Shown piece after piece: positions 33,876 through 46,182 of a DNA stretch of 64,000 nucleotides. The stretch comes from Ceratotherium simum simum. Lineage: Eukaryota > Chordata > Mammalia > Perissodactyla > Rhinocerotidae. Every line of letters starts with the position of its first letter. Within the stretch, counting starts at the first letter, position 1. A model generated the notes under the pieces. The model ran no database searches. It saw only the letters and a program-made list of their open reading frames with translations, and had not been told where the DNA came from. A program made the position numbers and the translations under genes. The stretch spans positions 13,789,900 through 13,853,899 of the forward strand of contig NW_004454193.1 in NCBI RefSeq assembly GCF_000283155.1. Reading direction: 5' to 3'.

Positions 33876-35685
33876 AAAAATCGTAGAACGTATGTTAATA
33901 TTAATATGCAAACTTGGGAATAGCAATATATATGCAATTATGTATTACATTTTTGTACACTAGCAAAAAACTATTAGAAAATAAAATGGAAAAATGGAAG
34001 GTAACATGTACAATAGTATCAAAATGACATCAAATTAAAAGGGAAAATGTAATGTGAGATATGTAAGACCTGTACATAGTAAATGAGAGAAAGAGAGAGA
34101 AGAAGACCTAAATAAATGAATAGATATATAATAGAACTGAATAATCTATATTAAGAATGTAAATTCTTAACAAGGATTTTAATCTGTTTTGTTTTGTCTT
34201 TGTTTTTAATTTACCAGTTTTTTTACGTTTTGTATGTGAATGAGATGGATAACAGCAATCAAGATCCTCTAAAAGAACAATACAACTGGATACCTTAAAC
34301 TACCAGATACCAAGACAACATAAAGACATACTAATTAAGGCAGTGTTCCAAAGTTAGACAAATAAAAAATGGAACAGAATGTCAACCTAAAACTGCCCTA
34401 AAAACATAAAGAATGGAACAGCATAGAGAAGTCAGAAGCAGATCTACACCTTAAAGTAGCATGATTTATGACAAAAGTACCACTCAAGGCTCTGAAAACA
34501 TGCATCTTTTCAATAAATAGTAAACATGCACTTGTATATCCAGAGTGGAAAAATGAATTTATACTCCTACCACACCATAAACAAAATCAATCCCAGATGG
34601 TTTATAAATCTAAATGTGAAAGGTGGAACAATAAAGATTCTAGAATGCAACATAAAGCATAATTAATTTCCGACTTGGCACAAGAAAAAGTGCTAACATA
34701 AGTAGTGCTAACCATAAAAAAAAGTTTAATAAAGTGAAGTACATTAAAAATAAAAACTTCAACTTGTATCAAAAGACATCTTTAGAGAATGAAAATGGAA
34801 GCCACCAAGTAAGAAAAGACATTTGCAAAACATATATTTGGCAAAGAACTCATGCATAGAATATATATGGAACTCTCACAAATGAACAATTAACAAGAGA
34901 TACAACTCAATTAAAAAAACAAAGAAAAAGGAGGAAAAGAGGGAGGGAGGTAATTACTAAGTCCTTGAATAAGCATTTTACAAAAACTGTATATCTAAAT
35001 GTTCAATAAGGATGTGAAAAGTTGCTTTAATACCATTGGTCAACAGGGAAATTCAAATAAAAACCACAATAAAATTGTATTACTAAGCCACTAGCATGAC
35101 TAAAATCAATATGATAATTCTCAGTGTGCAAGAAGCTGGAGCAATTTGAACTCTCATACTGGAACAACCTTTTTAGAAAATGTTTGAGATTATCTGTTAA
35201 AATCAAATATATCATAAGATCTAGCAACCCCACTCCTACATATATAGACATATATATACGAGAGAAATGCCTACATATGTACCACAAAGGCATGTACAAG
35301 AACGTTTATAGCAACAATACTCATAATAGCCCCAAATTGGAAACAAGCTATATGTCTATGAAGAGTATAAAATACTTAAATAAATGGTAATATACTCATA
35401 CAATTAAATAATATGTGGCTATGAGATGGAACAAACTAAAATTATATGTAATTATATAAAACTCACAAACATAAAGTTAAGAGAAGCTAGACACACAAGA
35501 GAGTATCCTGTATCATGCCTATCAGGCAGGTATCTTGAGTTCTGTTATGTTTAATATCTTGATCAGGGTTGCGGTTACATGGATTAATCTTTTCCTTTTT
35601 GCAAGAATTTACCAAGTCATATACTATAACTTGTGCACTTTATTTTACGATAGACTTCAAAAAGTAAACTTAAAAGGAGAAACAA
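33876..35685 (+). mobile_element. L1M4-like LINE, ORF2 C-terminus and 3' UTR, sense
   Basis: Continuation after the MST LTR and ERE. ORF2-like phrases 'ataccaagacaacataaaga' and 'agatggtttataaatctaaa' (frame at 34468-34662), then 'caacagggaaattcaaataa' and a 3' end with 'cttgatcagggttgcggtta' and 'ataacttgtgcactttattt'. It ends near 35685. Degenerate and dead. Confidence 0.7.
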
Positions 35686-35890
35686 CACGTAACACAAAAC
35701 ATTTGGACCAGATTCAAAGAGATTTATATATATACATGTAGTTACATATATAAATTTGCATATATATACATGTAACACATGAAACCACATGTAACACAAA
35801 ACATTTGGATTGGATTAAAAAATATACATGCATATATTTGAATATATATACATATATTTGCATATATACTTATATGTATACATAAAATGT
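35686..35890. repeat. two-copy tandem repeat of about 102 bp, AT-rich
   Basis: The 19-bp phrase gtaacacaaaacatttgga occurs at 35689-35707 and 35791-35809, and the following TA-rich sequence is similar between copies. This indicates a diverged tandem duplication at the L1 3' end. Confidence 0.7.
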
Positions 35891-36029
35891 TTTAAAGAGC
35901 CACATGCCATTTAGATCACTGGATGCCTTGAAAGTGGCTGGACAATATGTAAGGCTTTTAATGGTTTAAGTAGTGGGAATGTGAATTCTTTGCATTTAAT
36001 AGCTTGGGGTTGATAGTTTAGCTGGCAGA

Positions 36030-36170
36030 TCAAATAATTAAAAATGTGATCTTATCCTGATTCTGTGATGAGGGTAGTTTACTTAATATTTTTGAACAGT
36101 ATTTTTCTCATCCGTAACATGAGTATTCATGTTTCTAAATTTGCAGGGTCATATGAAGCAAAATAAGAAA
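36030..36170 (+). repeat. MIR SINE fragment
   Basis: 'cctgattctgtgatgagggt', 'tttttctcatccgtaacatg' and 'gcagggtcatatgaagcaaa' follow the sense MIR order. Diverged. Confidence 0.45.
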
Positions 36171-36695
36171 ATATATGTTTATGATTTTATGTATTAGGCA
36201 ACAAGATCATTGATGTGTCTCTCAGTCAAAATATTTTACCAAGGTTACCTTGAGTTTTCTTTCTAAAACTTACATGAGACATTTTGAATCTTTTAGATGA
36301 TGCAAATCACCCGAAGATATGAGAATAACTTTATTTTTTAGAAATAGCCAAGACCAGGGAACTGTTGTTAATATCTCATTTTCTTTCCAGTGGACCCTAA
36401 CGTAATACGTTACAGTTTCGTACCAATAAGATAATTGAATAATAGGTAAAAGTAAGCACAAGTAAAATATAATGAGAATATATTTCAGATTATGGCACTA
36501 GCCCGACTATGAAGTAATTCCCTAAGATGAATTCCAGAAAATATTTGTAAAATAGTATCTCCAATTGACTATTTAGGATATGCGCATATTGGTATCTTTG
36601 ACATATTGACACATAAATTACACTGGTTTATAGCTTGGATATAGCATGTTATACTGGAAATTCACACATTCTGATACTAAACATTGATTGGATTA
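36171..36695. other. unannotated sequence
   Basis: No gene or recognised repeat. Confidence 0.4.
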
Positions 36696-36699
36696 GTTG

Positions 36700-36860
36700 T
36701 CATTTTTCTTCCTTTTCTAGATAAATGACTTTGGTCAAGTTAAATACTCAGACTCAGTTTTTTCATCTATAAAATGGTTATATTAATACAAAATTTATAG
36801 AATTTTTATAGGTCTGTCAGCTAATCTGTAGCTATATAAGGTAGAAATGGCTTTAACTGT
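36700..36860 (+). repeat. MIR SINE fragment
   Basis: 'gactttggtcaagttaaata', 'agactcagttttttcatcta' and 'taaaatggttatattaatac' match the central MIR in sense. Confidence 0.6.
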
Positions 36861-37129
36861 GATTGATGAGTATAGTTCTTAACCGAGGCTACCGAAATAG
36901 AGTAGGTCTTATCCTCAGTTCTTTCGTCATCAGGTGATGAAAGTTAAGCTCTGCACCAAAATCATTTACTGAAATTATAGCAATGCCCTGATTTTTATAT
37001 TCTTACATACATTCTTATATCCTTACATATGACCTACAAGTTGTTATTGTAGAAATTCAAAGTTATGAAAATTTGTCAGGCTAGCAAAATTGAAGACAGT
37101 TAATAAAGAAACATAATGAAGGAGGTGAA

Positions 37130-37260
37130 AGTGTCTTCAGTTATCTTTAGTCCAAATTTCTCATTTCACAGATGAGAAAGCTGAGGCCTAGTGCCACACA
37201 ATGATCAGGTTGGAAGATGGAATAAATCAGAGATGATCTAATCTGATGATGGTGGAGGGA
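37130..37260 (-). repeat. MIR-like SINE fragment
   Basis: 'ctcatttcacagatgagaaa' and 'gctgaggcctagtgccacac' resemble the antisense MIR centre. The family could be another old SINE sharing this block. Confidence 0.4.
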
Positions 37261-37429
37261 AGTTGAGTCCTCTTTTGTTCCCATATAATGCAGGAGTAAT
37301 CCTTAACTTTATCGTATGTATACCTTTCTTAACAGAGCTAAAAGCACCCTTTATCTTTCTGGGTAGTATTGGAAGAATGCTTGATGAATTTTAGCCTCTT
37401 GATAATAATAGTTGTAATAATTAGGAATT

Positions 37430-38775
37430 TATTTATTTATTTATACAGATTTTATTTTTTAGAGCAGTTTTAGTTTCACAGAAAAATTGAGCAGAAAATA
37501 CAGAGTTCCCATATGTTCTCTCCTCCCACATACAGTCTCCTCACCAACAACATCCTAAGCCAGAGTTGTGCATGTATTACAACTGATGAACCAATGTTGA
37601 CACATCATCATCACCCAAAGTCTATAGTTTGCAATAGACTCCACTTTGTTGTATGTTCTATGGGGTTTGACAAATGTATAGTGACATGTGTATACCATTA
37701 TAATATCATACACAATAGTTTTATTGCCTCGAATATCCCCTGTGCTCCACCTGTTCATCTCTTTTTCTCCCAATACACTGGTAACTACTTAACCTTTTAC
37801 TATCTCCATAGTTTTACCTTTCCAGAAAGTTATATGTTTGGAATCATGCAGTATGTAGCCTTTTTATGTTGGCTTTTTCATTGAGTAATATTCCTCTATG
37901 TCTTTTCAAGTCTTGATAGCTCATTTCTTTTTCACTGAATAATATTCCATTGTCTAGATGTACCAATTTTTTTTTTATCCATTAACCTATTGAAGGACAT
38001 CTTGGTTTCTTCTAAATTTTGGCAATTATGAACAAATTTGCTACAAACGTGTGTGCAGTTTTGTGTCGACATAGTTTTCAACTCATTTGTCAAATTCCAA
38101 GGGGCATGATTGATGAATCATATGTAAGATTATGTTTTGTTTTCTAAGAACCACCAAACTATCTTCCAAAGGGGCTGTATCATTTTGCATTCCCACCAGC
38201 AATTAGTGAGAGTTCCTGTTGCCCCACATCCTTGTCAGCATTTGGTATTGTCAGTGTTTTGGATTTTAGCCTATCTAATAGGTGTATAGTGGTATCTAAT
38301 TAATGTTTTACTTTGAAATTCTCTGATGATGTGTGATGATGAGTATCTTTTAATATGCTTGTTTGCCATCTGTATATCTTCTATGGTGAGATGTTCGGAT
38401 ACTTTGCCCATTTTTTAATCAGATTGCTTGTTTTCTTATTGTTGGGTTTTAAGAGTTCTGCATATATTATGGACGATAATCTTTTGTCAGATACATTTTT
38501 TGCAAATTTTTCCTCCAAGTCTATGGTATGTCTTCTAATTCTCTTGACAATATCTTTTTGATAATTTTTTAAAAAATTTTACTGAAGTCCAACTTATCAA
38601 TTATCTCTTTCACGCCTTTGGAGTTGTATCTAAAAACTCATCACCAAACCCAAGGTCATCTGGATTTCTCCTATGTTATCTTCTTGTTTTATAGTTCTGC
38701 ATTTTACATTTTGTTCTATGATCCACTTTAGGAATTTTATATACATTTGGGCTGGGTTTTCCAAAGGATGGAGTT
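37430..38775 (-). mobile_element. L1M (L1MA/MB-like) 3' region, antisense
   Basis: Plus-strand landmarks: 'gagcagttttagtttcacag', 'ccacctgttcatctcttttt', 'tgaataatattccattgtc', 'ttcccaccagcaattagtga', 'acatccttgtcagcatttgg' and 'aatcagattgcttgttttct', ending with 'atacatttgggctgggtttt'. This covers 3' UTR and ORF2 C-terminus read backwards. It is more intact than the other L1M copies here but has no functional frame. Confidence 0.88.
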
Positions 38776-38779
38776 CAAA

Positions 38780-39365
38780 GTCTAAAACCCCAACCACTCT
38801 GCAAAGATATTAGGAATATTCACTAGTGAAGACTAGGGAAAAAGTAATTTCTTTAGTTTATTGAACATCCAAATGGAGTCTGGTAACATACTGAATCATG
38901 TGGAAAATAGGCAGAGTATCTCAGAATACATCATCTGGAAAGAGGTCTGGCGTGGTGTTCCTCATTGATGGTAATGCATTTAATGGATCATTAACAAGTA
39001 TTACAGAAGGTAGAAAAAAATGGATCTCTTTGTCAAATAAGTTTTGAAAAATTTTACTTAACATGCAGCATATGTCTTTACCATCAGGATTTTTAGAGCC
39101 TTTAATGTATTAATTATTCCAGTGACTCTCCAAATGGGCAATACATTAACCGGAGTTTCCCCAACTCATTTTATTGAACATACAATATTTTTCTTGGAAA
39201 ACTTGTGTTTTGAGTGAAAAAAAAATTATTTTTTAGATAAGAAAATAACCTTAAGACATGAAGTTCAGCATTATGACAAAGGTCATTCAGTTATTGGAAC
39301 ATTTGGGATTGGCACAAATTGTCTCATTGCAAACTGGTGTTGATTTCATTTCTGTCCACTTCTTG
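38780..39365. other. unannotated sequence
   Basis: No gene or confident repeat. Confidence 0.4.
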
Positions 39366-39369
39366 AGGG

Positions 39370-39470
39370 AAGTGAAAACTCATTCATTAAATAAATGTTT
39401 ATGGAGCATCTATTATGGCATCCTGTACATGGGGAAATATCATTACAATGTTCGTGCCTTGTAATTGAGC
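39370..39470 (-). repeat. L2 LINE 3'-end fragment
   Basis: 'tcattcattaaataaatgtt' and 'tatggagcatctattatggc' are the start of an antisense L2 3' end. Confidence 0.5.
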
Positions 39471-39474
39471 TCTC

Positions 39475-40525
39475 GTGTCCTAACAGAAAGAATTTTTATC
39501 ACGATATAAGGGAATGTGTTATGATTAACTGAATAACTGTTCTACTGTTTTAGGAGTTTACGTCTTGGCGTATACATTTCTAACTCTTTTCATCCCTTTA
39601 TAATTAGTGTAGCATCAAGATTATCTGAGTGCTGCTTATTTCATTCGGGCACATTCATGACTTACCCTAGTGACCTCATTTATGGTAACTATATTGAGGC
39701 CTTGCTATTTGTGCACAGACTTTGTGAAGATCCTATTTTTGTGATTGGTGATTCTGCAGTCGGAAAAATTTGTGCATTGACGAAGAGTATATCTTCTCCC
39801 TTAAAAACATCATTAATTAATTTCTTGGGCAATCCACTTAGCTGTTTGCACAGATAAATGCAAAGTTTGAGCACATGCATTCTTCAGAGAATCAAAGATA
39901 ACTTGAGATGACAGCCCTCAGTGAGAATTCTGAGCAAGGATTAACATTATGAAGGAGCTTGTCCACTTGTTAAATAAAAGCTAAATCTGATTCAGCTTGA
40001 GCAAGACATGTATTTTCAAAGCAAAGCATTCATTCAAAGTATCTATCTAACAGTCCAGGTAATGCAGTGTTTATTATTAGTGTCATACTGTGAACATAAA
40101 ACTCATTTTATTTTTTTAATGTCTTACAGATTCACAATTCAATTTTAGTAAAATGGCTGTGCCTAATAATCTATTCAGGTGTTTCAACAGTAACAATGGG
40201 TAAATTTGTACAGTTCACTTGTGCAATACTCATCTGCCAAGGTTTTCCACGTGTATCACAAAAGACTTTTTTTGTGTTACAAAACAAAATTATATATTTT
40301 CAAAATATAAAGGAAGATTTCTTAGCAAAATTTTATATTCATTAGTTAATTTTGCAAAGACTTACAAAAACACTTGTTAAAACAAGTTTTCATCATTCTT
40401 AGCATGAACAAACAAACAAATAAAACTGCTGAACATCTCACCGGGCATGCTCACATGGGAAAAGAACAATAGCCCCATTCACAAGGATGATACTACCCTG
40501 ATTAATGTGGAAAAAAGACCAAGAG
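39475..40525. other. unannotated, repeat-poor AT-rich sequence
   Basis: About 1 kb without a recognised transposon. Overlapping frames on both strands at 39657-39880 show no real protein similarity. Confidence 0.4.
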
Positions 40526-40529
40526 CTCA

Positions 40530-40735
40530 CAGAAGCAGGCAGAAAATTGGTGTGAATCTTAGTTCTTTCACTCATTAGTCATTTGATCACCGGTGATTTA
40601 AGCAACCCCTCTGATCTCAGTTTCCTCATCTGGTAATTGGGGACAGTGAAAATTAAGTGTCATGTATTAAAAAATGAATAATGTAACATAACTTGTGTGG
40701 TACTTAGTATTCAATAGATATACAGGGAATGGTTG
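40530..40735 (+). repeat. MIR SINE
   Basis: 'agttctttcactcattagtc', 'gatctcagtttcctcatctg', 'gtaattggggacagtgaaaa' and 'tgtggtacttagtattcaat' give a sense MIR. Confidence 0.75.
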
Positions 40736-40739
40736 CTTC

Positions 40740-41110
40740 TTGTTCTTTCACAGAAAGAAGTGCTTATTTACAAAATGCACAACACTTGTTATGGAGTTCA
40801 GTGCCAGAGAAGGGAAGACAGGCTATTTGTTCTTATCTCACTAATTTACTGAAATAAGGCTGTATTGTGTAACAAAATACGATATTGTGAATCATTCAAA
40901 TAAAGAAGATTGAAGAAGATTCAATTTATATTACACAATTCGATAGTCACACACTTGTGTTTCCTTAAATATATCTTCTAAATGGCATCGAGGAGATATG
41001 AAGAATACTTGGTTTTTAAACCATAATTTAAATTATATTTGGCAGTTTATAATATTATTAAGGGCCTTTTCTTTTGGAAAGGATGAAGTAATGAAAATCT
41101 GACTTACCTT
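40740..41110. other. unannotated sequence
   Basis: No gene or recognised repeat. Confidence 0.4.
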
Positions 41111-41112
41111 TT

Positions 41113-41498
41113 TTATTAGTTTGCTAGGACTGCCATAACCACAGACTGGGTGGCTTAAACAACAGAATTTTATTTTCTCATGATTCTGGAGACTAGAAGT
41201 CCAATATCAAGGTGTAGAGAGGTTTGGATTCTTCCGAGGCCTCTCTCCTTGACTTGGAGATGGCTGCCTTCTCACTGTGTCCTCACATGATTGTCTCTTG
41301 GTTTGTGTGCATCTACGTCCTAATTCTCTCTTCTTATAAGAACACCCACCATATTGGATTAGGACCCACTCTTATGACCTCATTTTACCTTAATTACCTC
41401 TTTAAAGGTCCTATCTCCAAATACAGTCACATTCCAAGGTACTGGGAGTTAGAACTTTAACATATGAGTTTTTTGGGGACAAATTTCAGCCCATAACA
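41113..41498 (-). mobile_element. MLT1-type MaLR solo LTR
   Basis: Well-preserved antisense LTR: 'tattagtttgctaggactgc', 'cagactgggtggcttaaaca', 'ctggagactagaagtccaat', 'tcttccgaggcctctctcct', 'tccaaatacagtcacattcc' and 'gttagaactttaacatatga', ending 'cagcccataaca'. This is the MLT1A/B pattern at near-full length (about 385 bp). Confidence 0.9.
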
Positions 41499-41529
41499 CC
41501 TTCCCACCATTACAAGTAGAAGACAGGAC

Positions 41530-43110
41530 AAAATATATGAAACAGTTATTTTGAGACATTATATTTCAGGCAGCACAGAATATCATCTCGGAGAGAAGAG
41601 AAACAAATGTGGTGGACTGTATTATTGCCCTAGTTTTCTGCCTGGAGGCCCATTCCAGTCTCCAAATCAGGATGGAAATTCTCAAAGCAGAGCATAGTGG
41701 TCTCACTGAGCTGAGGCCACAGGGATCAGAGTTTAGGGATGCTAAATATGTGACAAGGCAGAATTTCAGAGGAGACAGATCTACATAGAGAAAGAGCACC
41801 AGAAACCTGAAGAGGAATCTGTTTCTGTCTTTGCCAAATATTAAGCCCTGTGTATATGCAGTAAAATTCCACGAGGCCTTGCAAAGAATGACTAGAGTGC
41901 TGTAGATGGAATATTCTCAGAAATCACATTGGGTAGGCAGATCTTTCCAGATCTGTCAATTTGCAGTCGATTTTTCATTTATCACTTGGGCATTCAGTCG
42001 AAACCCTAAAAGTGCCACACCTTAGTAGCAGGACAAAACAATTTCGAGAGTAATAGTTGCTCTTAAAAAATACTTAAAACAAGTCTCAACAGATGAAAGC
42101 TGGTACACGATTGACTTAATTCTGCCATAATAAAGTTCATAACTCTTTCAAGGAGGACAACAAAATTGAGACACTCACCAACATAACATTCACAATGTCC
42201 AACATCCAACCAAAACTTGTAAGACATGACTATAAGCAAGAAAACATGAACCAAAAGTTAAAAAAATTGATCAATAAAAATAGACATAGAAATGACAGAG
42301 ATGATGAAATTTGCAGACAAAGATACCTTATTTTATTATGCCCCAGGGTTAAAGGAAAATATGTACAAAATAGGGAGAGAAATGGGAAATATGAAAGAAC
42401 TAAATGATATGTCTACAAAATAAAAATATAATATCAGCAATTTAATTATTCAATGGGTAGAACTATCAGCAGGAAAACACTTCAGAAGAAAAGATCAGTA
42501 AGCCAGAAGAGAGAGGAATGGAAACAATCCAGAATGAAATGCAAGGGGGAAAAAAAGGCTGAACATTAAAAAAAGAACAGCTCAGGGGCTGGTCCGGCGG
42601 TGTAGTGATTAAGTTCGCGTACTCCGCTTTGGCAGGCTGAGGGTTCGCAGGTTTGGATCCTGGGTGCAGACTGACACACCACTCATCAAGCCATTCTGTG
42701 GAGGCATCCCATATACATATACATATGAATGACTGTAGTTTTCTTTTGCAAAATTACACAATACAGAGAATAATTGATACCATTTTTAAAGTTCTGAGAG
42801 AAAGAAAAAGTCAAACTAGAGTAAGCCCAGAGAAAATATCTATCAAAAATGAAGTTGAAATAAAGATTATTCAGAAAAAAATTTCAGAAAATTTTGACCA
42901 GTAGATTTTCACTAGAAGAAACAGCAATTTTTCAGATAAAATTAAGTAAAGAAATCCTTCAGACATAAGCAAAACATAATTCAAGAGCAGATATGAATCT
43001 ACACAAAGTAACACATAGCAACAAGCATAGTAAATATATGGGCAAATATAAAGACTTTTTCACATTAAAAATTCCTTAAATATTTAATTTTTAAAGTAAA
43101 AGTAATAACT
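41530..43110 (+). mobile_element. L1ME-type LINE 5' UTR and ORF1 region, sense
   Basis: The 5' UTR-like part (41530-42180) is followed by ORF1 remnants: 'aatgtccaacatccaaccaa', 'agaaatgacagagatgatga', 'tatgaaagaactaaatgata', 'gcaggaaaacacttcagaag' and 'gagaaagaaaaagtcaaact'. This matches the L1ME 5' half. A truncated ERE interrupts it at 42585. The ORF1 frame is broken. Confidence 0.65.
42585..42720 (+). mobile_element. ERE SINE, 3'-truncated
   Basis: Only the head and core remain: 'ggggctggtccggcggtgta', 'gtgattaagttcgcgtactc' and 'ccactcatcaagccattctg'. It stops at 'catcccatatacatatacat', a TACATA repeat. No tail modules and no target duplication are seen, so the 3' end was probably lost by deletion. 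Confidence 0.85.
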
Positions 43111-43289
43111 GTGTCATAAAATTATAACATTTATATGAATAAAATATAGATCAAAAATCATACAAAGGTTGAAAGGAGGAAATTGAAATTATAGTATTAT
43201 AAGATTCTTCCATTATATGTTAAGCAGTATGATATTATTGAATGTTAAACTGTTGCCAAAGTTTATGAATGGGGAGAAATTAATATTTT

Positions 43290-43720
43290 CAACAAATTGA
43301 GCTGCAATGTCTGGATATAAAATTAGAAAAAAGTGGACCTCAATCCTTTCCTTATCCCATATAAAAATTATCTGAAAACGAAAAAAAAGACCTAAACATA
43401 AAGTTAAAATTACAAAATTTCTAGAAGTTGCCGTAGTTATTTTATTTACGCAATTGGGATAGGCTAAGAGTTCCTACATAGGAAACCAAAAGCATATACC
43501 TTAAAAGGATGAAAAAAAGAGAATCAATAGAAAGTCATAAAAATCAAAATCTTTTTCTCTTATAATGACATATAATTGAAAAAATGAAAAAGCAATCATA
43601 AATTGCAATATATCTATTACATATTACTAATTGCAATATGTCTATTACAATCAACAATTGTAATAGACAATGGAATACTACTCAGTAATAAAAAGGAACA
43701 AACTACTAAGGGGTAGGGAG
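43290..43720 (+). mobile_element. L1 ORF2 3' fragment, sense
   Basis: 'tggacctcaatcctttcctt', 'gacctaaacataaagttaaa', 'aaaatttctagaagttgccg' and 'caatggaatactactcagta' match the ORF2 C-terminus and 3' UTR in order, with deletions. Confidence 0.6.
43601..43669. repeat. local direct repeat plus 13-bp perfect inverted repeat
   Basis: A 20-bp phrase aattgcaatatatctattac (43601-43620) recurs at 43629-43648 with one change. The second copy leads into the inverted repeat tgtctattacaat / attgtaatagaca (43639-43651 and 43657-43669) around a 5-base loop. Confidence 0.85.
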
Positions 43721-45110
43721 TGGAGAAATAGGTGATGCTGGATAAGCAGAAAGGGGCCTTTTAGGCTCTGGTAAATAATTCATACACTAGTTTTGGTTCA
43801 GTGAAAAATCATGGAATCTTGTATGTTGGGATATGACATGAAATTTTCTTTAAAACAAAGTCATTTTGGCTTCTTGGTCAATAATGAATTATTGAGGGTG
43901 TGGATATCAGTCAAGAAAGGGAAGAGATGTTTTGCAGGTACTCTAGTGAGATAAAATGCAGGTCTTCACTTCGGTCATAACAGGAAACAGGATGAAATTG
44001 ACAGATTTTTAATATATAAACAAAGTTTAATATATACATGTATATGTATATCTATATTGATGTAGACATAGATGCAGATGTACATACAGAATATAGATGT
44101 ATAGATATAGATATAAGATATGGATCTGAATGTATACATGAGTATAGATATAAGTACTGGTACAGCTATAGGTTTGTGGAGTTGAGAAGCCTTCCTCATG
44201 GATCGAATGTAAGTAATTAAAGAGGATATGGAATCAGATATGAATAGAAGATTTCTGTCTAGAGACTTTGGGGGATGTGGTTCAATTTAAAAATTGTGGA
44301 ATACTGGGGGAAAGTGTAGAATTAAGAACTTTGTTGTCTTAGGGCTGCAGCAACACTAACCCACAAAAAGAATAGAACACCAAAGCCCAGAGCTATCTCT
44401 GAGCAGAATTAGGGAAAAGCTGAATCTATTGCAAGTGTCCCAGGGGTGGTAACTCTGTCAATTATCTACAGAGATTATCGTGGACACATATACAATTTGG
44501 GCCCCACTTCTGAGATATCAACTGATCAATCAAATTAAAGATACAGATGAGCAGAATAAAGTTTGCTTCTATGTGCTTATGAGTGTTATGTGGGCCTGAA
44601 ATGTAATTAAAACAAATCCATCCACTATTTGGACTTCTGGAAATACCAGTGTAATTGGAAGCTATTTTTCTACTAATCTGCATAAAAACAAACAAACAAG
44701 CAAGCAAACAAACATGTCCACTAAACTTCAGGTGGATACCAAGAAGAACATTTACTCTACCATAAAATAAAAATGAACTCAGACTGGTCAAGTGACTCTA
44801 ACTGGGGAAATTGGAGAGACCCACACAAATTTCTGGAATCTCTGCCAAGTCACTAGGCTAAACTGATCAGCATTAAGGAGTATTTTCCGTTACCCTTAAC
44901 TTTCATGTAAAGATGGAAGCATTTACTCTCTGGCAACTTGATGAAAACTCCAACCTTATTCCAGAAGTAATGGAATTCACTGGTTTTGAAATCCCTGGCA
45001 CTGTTTGCCATTTGCTTAGGAAATTAGGAGCATCTTCTTTAATTCCAACTGAGGCAACATAAAGGCCTAGAGGAAGGTACCTTTTCAGAGAAGACAACAG
45101 AAGAGATTAT
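43721..45110. other. unannotated sequence with TATAGA-rich low complexity
   Basis: 43735-43960 has weak antisense L2 character. 44030-44160 is TATAGA/TACATA-rich. 44690-44715 is a short (AACA/AGCA)n tract. 44330-45110 has no recognised repeat or gene. Confidence 0.4.
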
Positions 45111-45114
45111 GAAC

Positions 45115-45270
45115 CACAGGGTGTGGATTCTAGATCTCGCTTTTCCACTCACCTAACAAGTAAAAGTTGTTTTACATTCTTATCTCTCAATTCATCATTT
45201 ATGAAATGGAAATAAAGTTTACTTCACATGGGAAATTATAAAGATAACATGTTCCAAGTCTAAATGTTGC
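45115..45270 (+). repeat. MIR SINE fragment
   Basis: 'ctcgcttttccactcaccta', 'tatctctcaattcatcattt' and 'atgaaatggaaataaagttt' match the sense MIR centre. Confidence 0.6.
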
Positions 45271-45309
45271 TTTGGGAATTAAAACAATAAATAATGTCAG
45301 TTTCTCTAT

Positions 45310-45470
45310 TTTTGAATTAATTTAACAAACAATTATGGAGTCCTTACTAGGTGCAGACCAAATTTTATGGTGATGATCAAGATACTAAAGTCCCTTCCTG
45401 TGAGGATACTACATTCAAATAAGAAAAATAGACAATAATCGGCAATTAATTAATTCAACAAAAATATAAT
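45310..45470 (-). repeat. L2 LINE 3'-end fragment
   Basis: 'atttaacaaacaattatgga', 'gtccttactaggtgcagacc' and 'cccttcctgtgaggatacta' match the antisense L2 3' order. Confidence 0.6.
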
Positions 45471-45519
45471 GGAGAAATATAAAAGATAGTGAAATAAAGA
45501 CTTATAAAAGTGAATGGAT

Positions 45520-45830
45520 GAAACTAAGTTGAACCTTTACTTACATCATGCAAAATAAATTCCAGATGGATTAAAGAATAGCAATTTTAGAAGTAAACCT
45601 TGGAGGCTACATGTAAAAGCCAAGGATGGGAGAGACTCGTTAAATAAGGACAGAAATGCATAAGCTATTCAAAAATAGGGAGAGATTTTTTTGCTACAAA
45701 ATTTGTATGGTAGATTTAAGGCTAAACTCAAATGAAAAATTGTTAAATTAACAAGAAAACAAAATTCAATAGAAATTTAGACTGGAAAAAAATTATGGAT
45801 AATCAGTTCACAGTAGAGAAAATCCAAAGG
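45520..45830 (+). mobile_element. L1 ORF2 C-terminal fragment, sense
   Basis: 'gttgaacctttacttacatc', 'aaataaattccagatggatt' and 'gctacaaaatttgtatggta' match a decayed L1M ORF2 3' portion. Confidence 0.6.
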
Positions 45831-45937
45831 CTAATAAACATTAAAAGAAAAGTGAATGAGGTATTTTAGATAAGCTGGTCATGATTGTCCTCTGCAAACA
45901 AAACCTGAATAAAATGAAAGCTCAAATCACACAGCAG

Positions 45938-46182
45938 GGGGCCGGCACGTGGCGCTAGTGGTTAAGTGCACGAGCTCGGCTGCGGTGGCCCAGGGTTCAC
46001 CGGTTCGGATCCCAGGTGCCCACCGACGCACCGCTTGGCAAGCCATGCGTGGTGGCGTCCCATATGAAGCGGAGGAAGATGGGCATGGATGTTAGCCCAG
46101 GGCCAGTCTTCCTCAGCAAAAAAAGAGGAGGATTGGCAGATGTTAGCACAGAGCTGATCTTCCTCACAAAAAAAAAAGAAAA
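45938..46182 (+). mobile_element. ERE SINE (ERE1-like, young type)
   Basis: Full-length sense ERE close to consensus: 'ggccggcacgtggcgctagt', 'ggttaagtgcacgagctcgg', 'cggttcggatcccaggtgcc', 'gcttggcaagccatgcgtgg', 'gttagcccagggccagtctt' and 'gttagcacagagctgatctt', followed by a long A tail. Target duplication aaatcacacagcag (45924-45937) versus aaatcacataacag (46183-46196), two mismatches. Confidence 0.95.

Noticed and set aside
37513..37884. 123-codon open frame on the plus strand
   Set aside because: Antisense translation of an L1 3' UTR/ORF2 region; a shadow of the repeat.
39657..39857. 66-codon frame containing VIGDSAVGK, resembling a small-GTPase P-loop
   Set aside because: The residue after GK is I rather than S or T, no other GTPase motif follows, and an equally long frame exists on the opposite strand. 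Best explained as chance.
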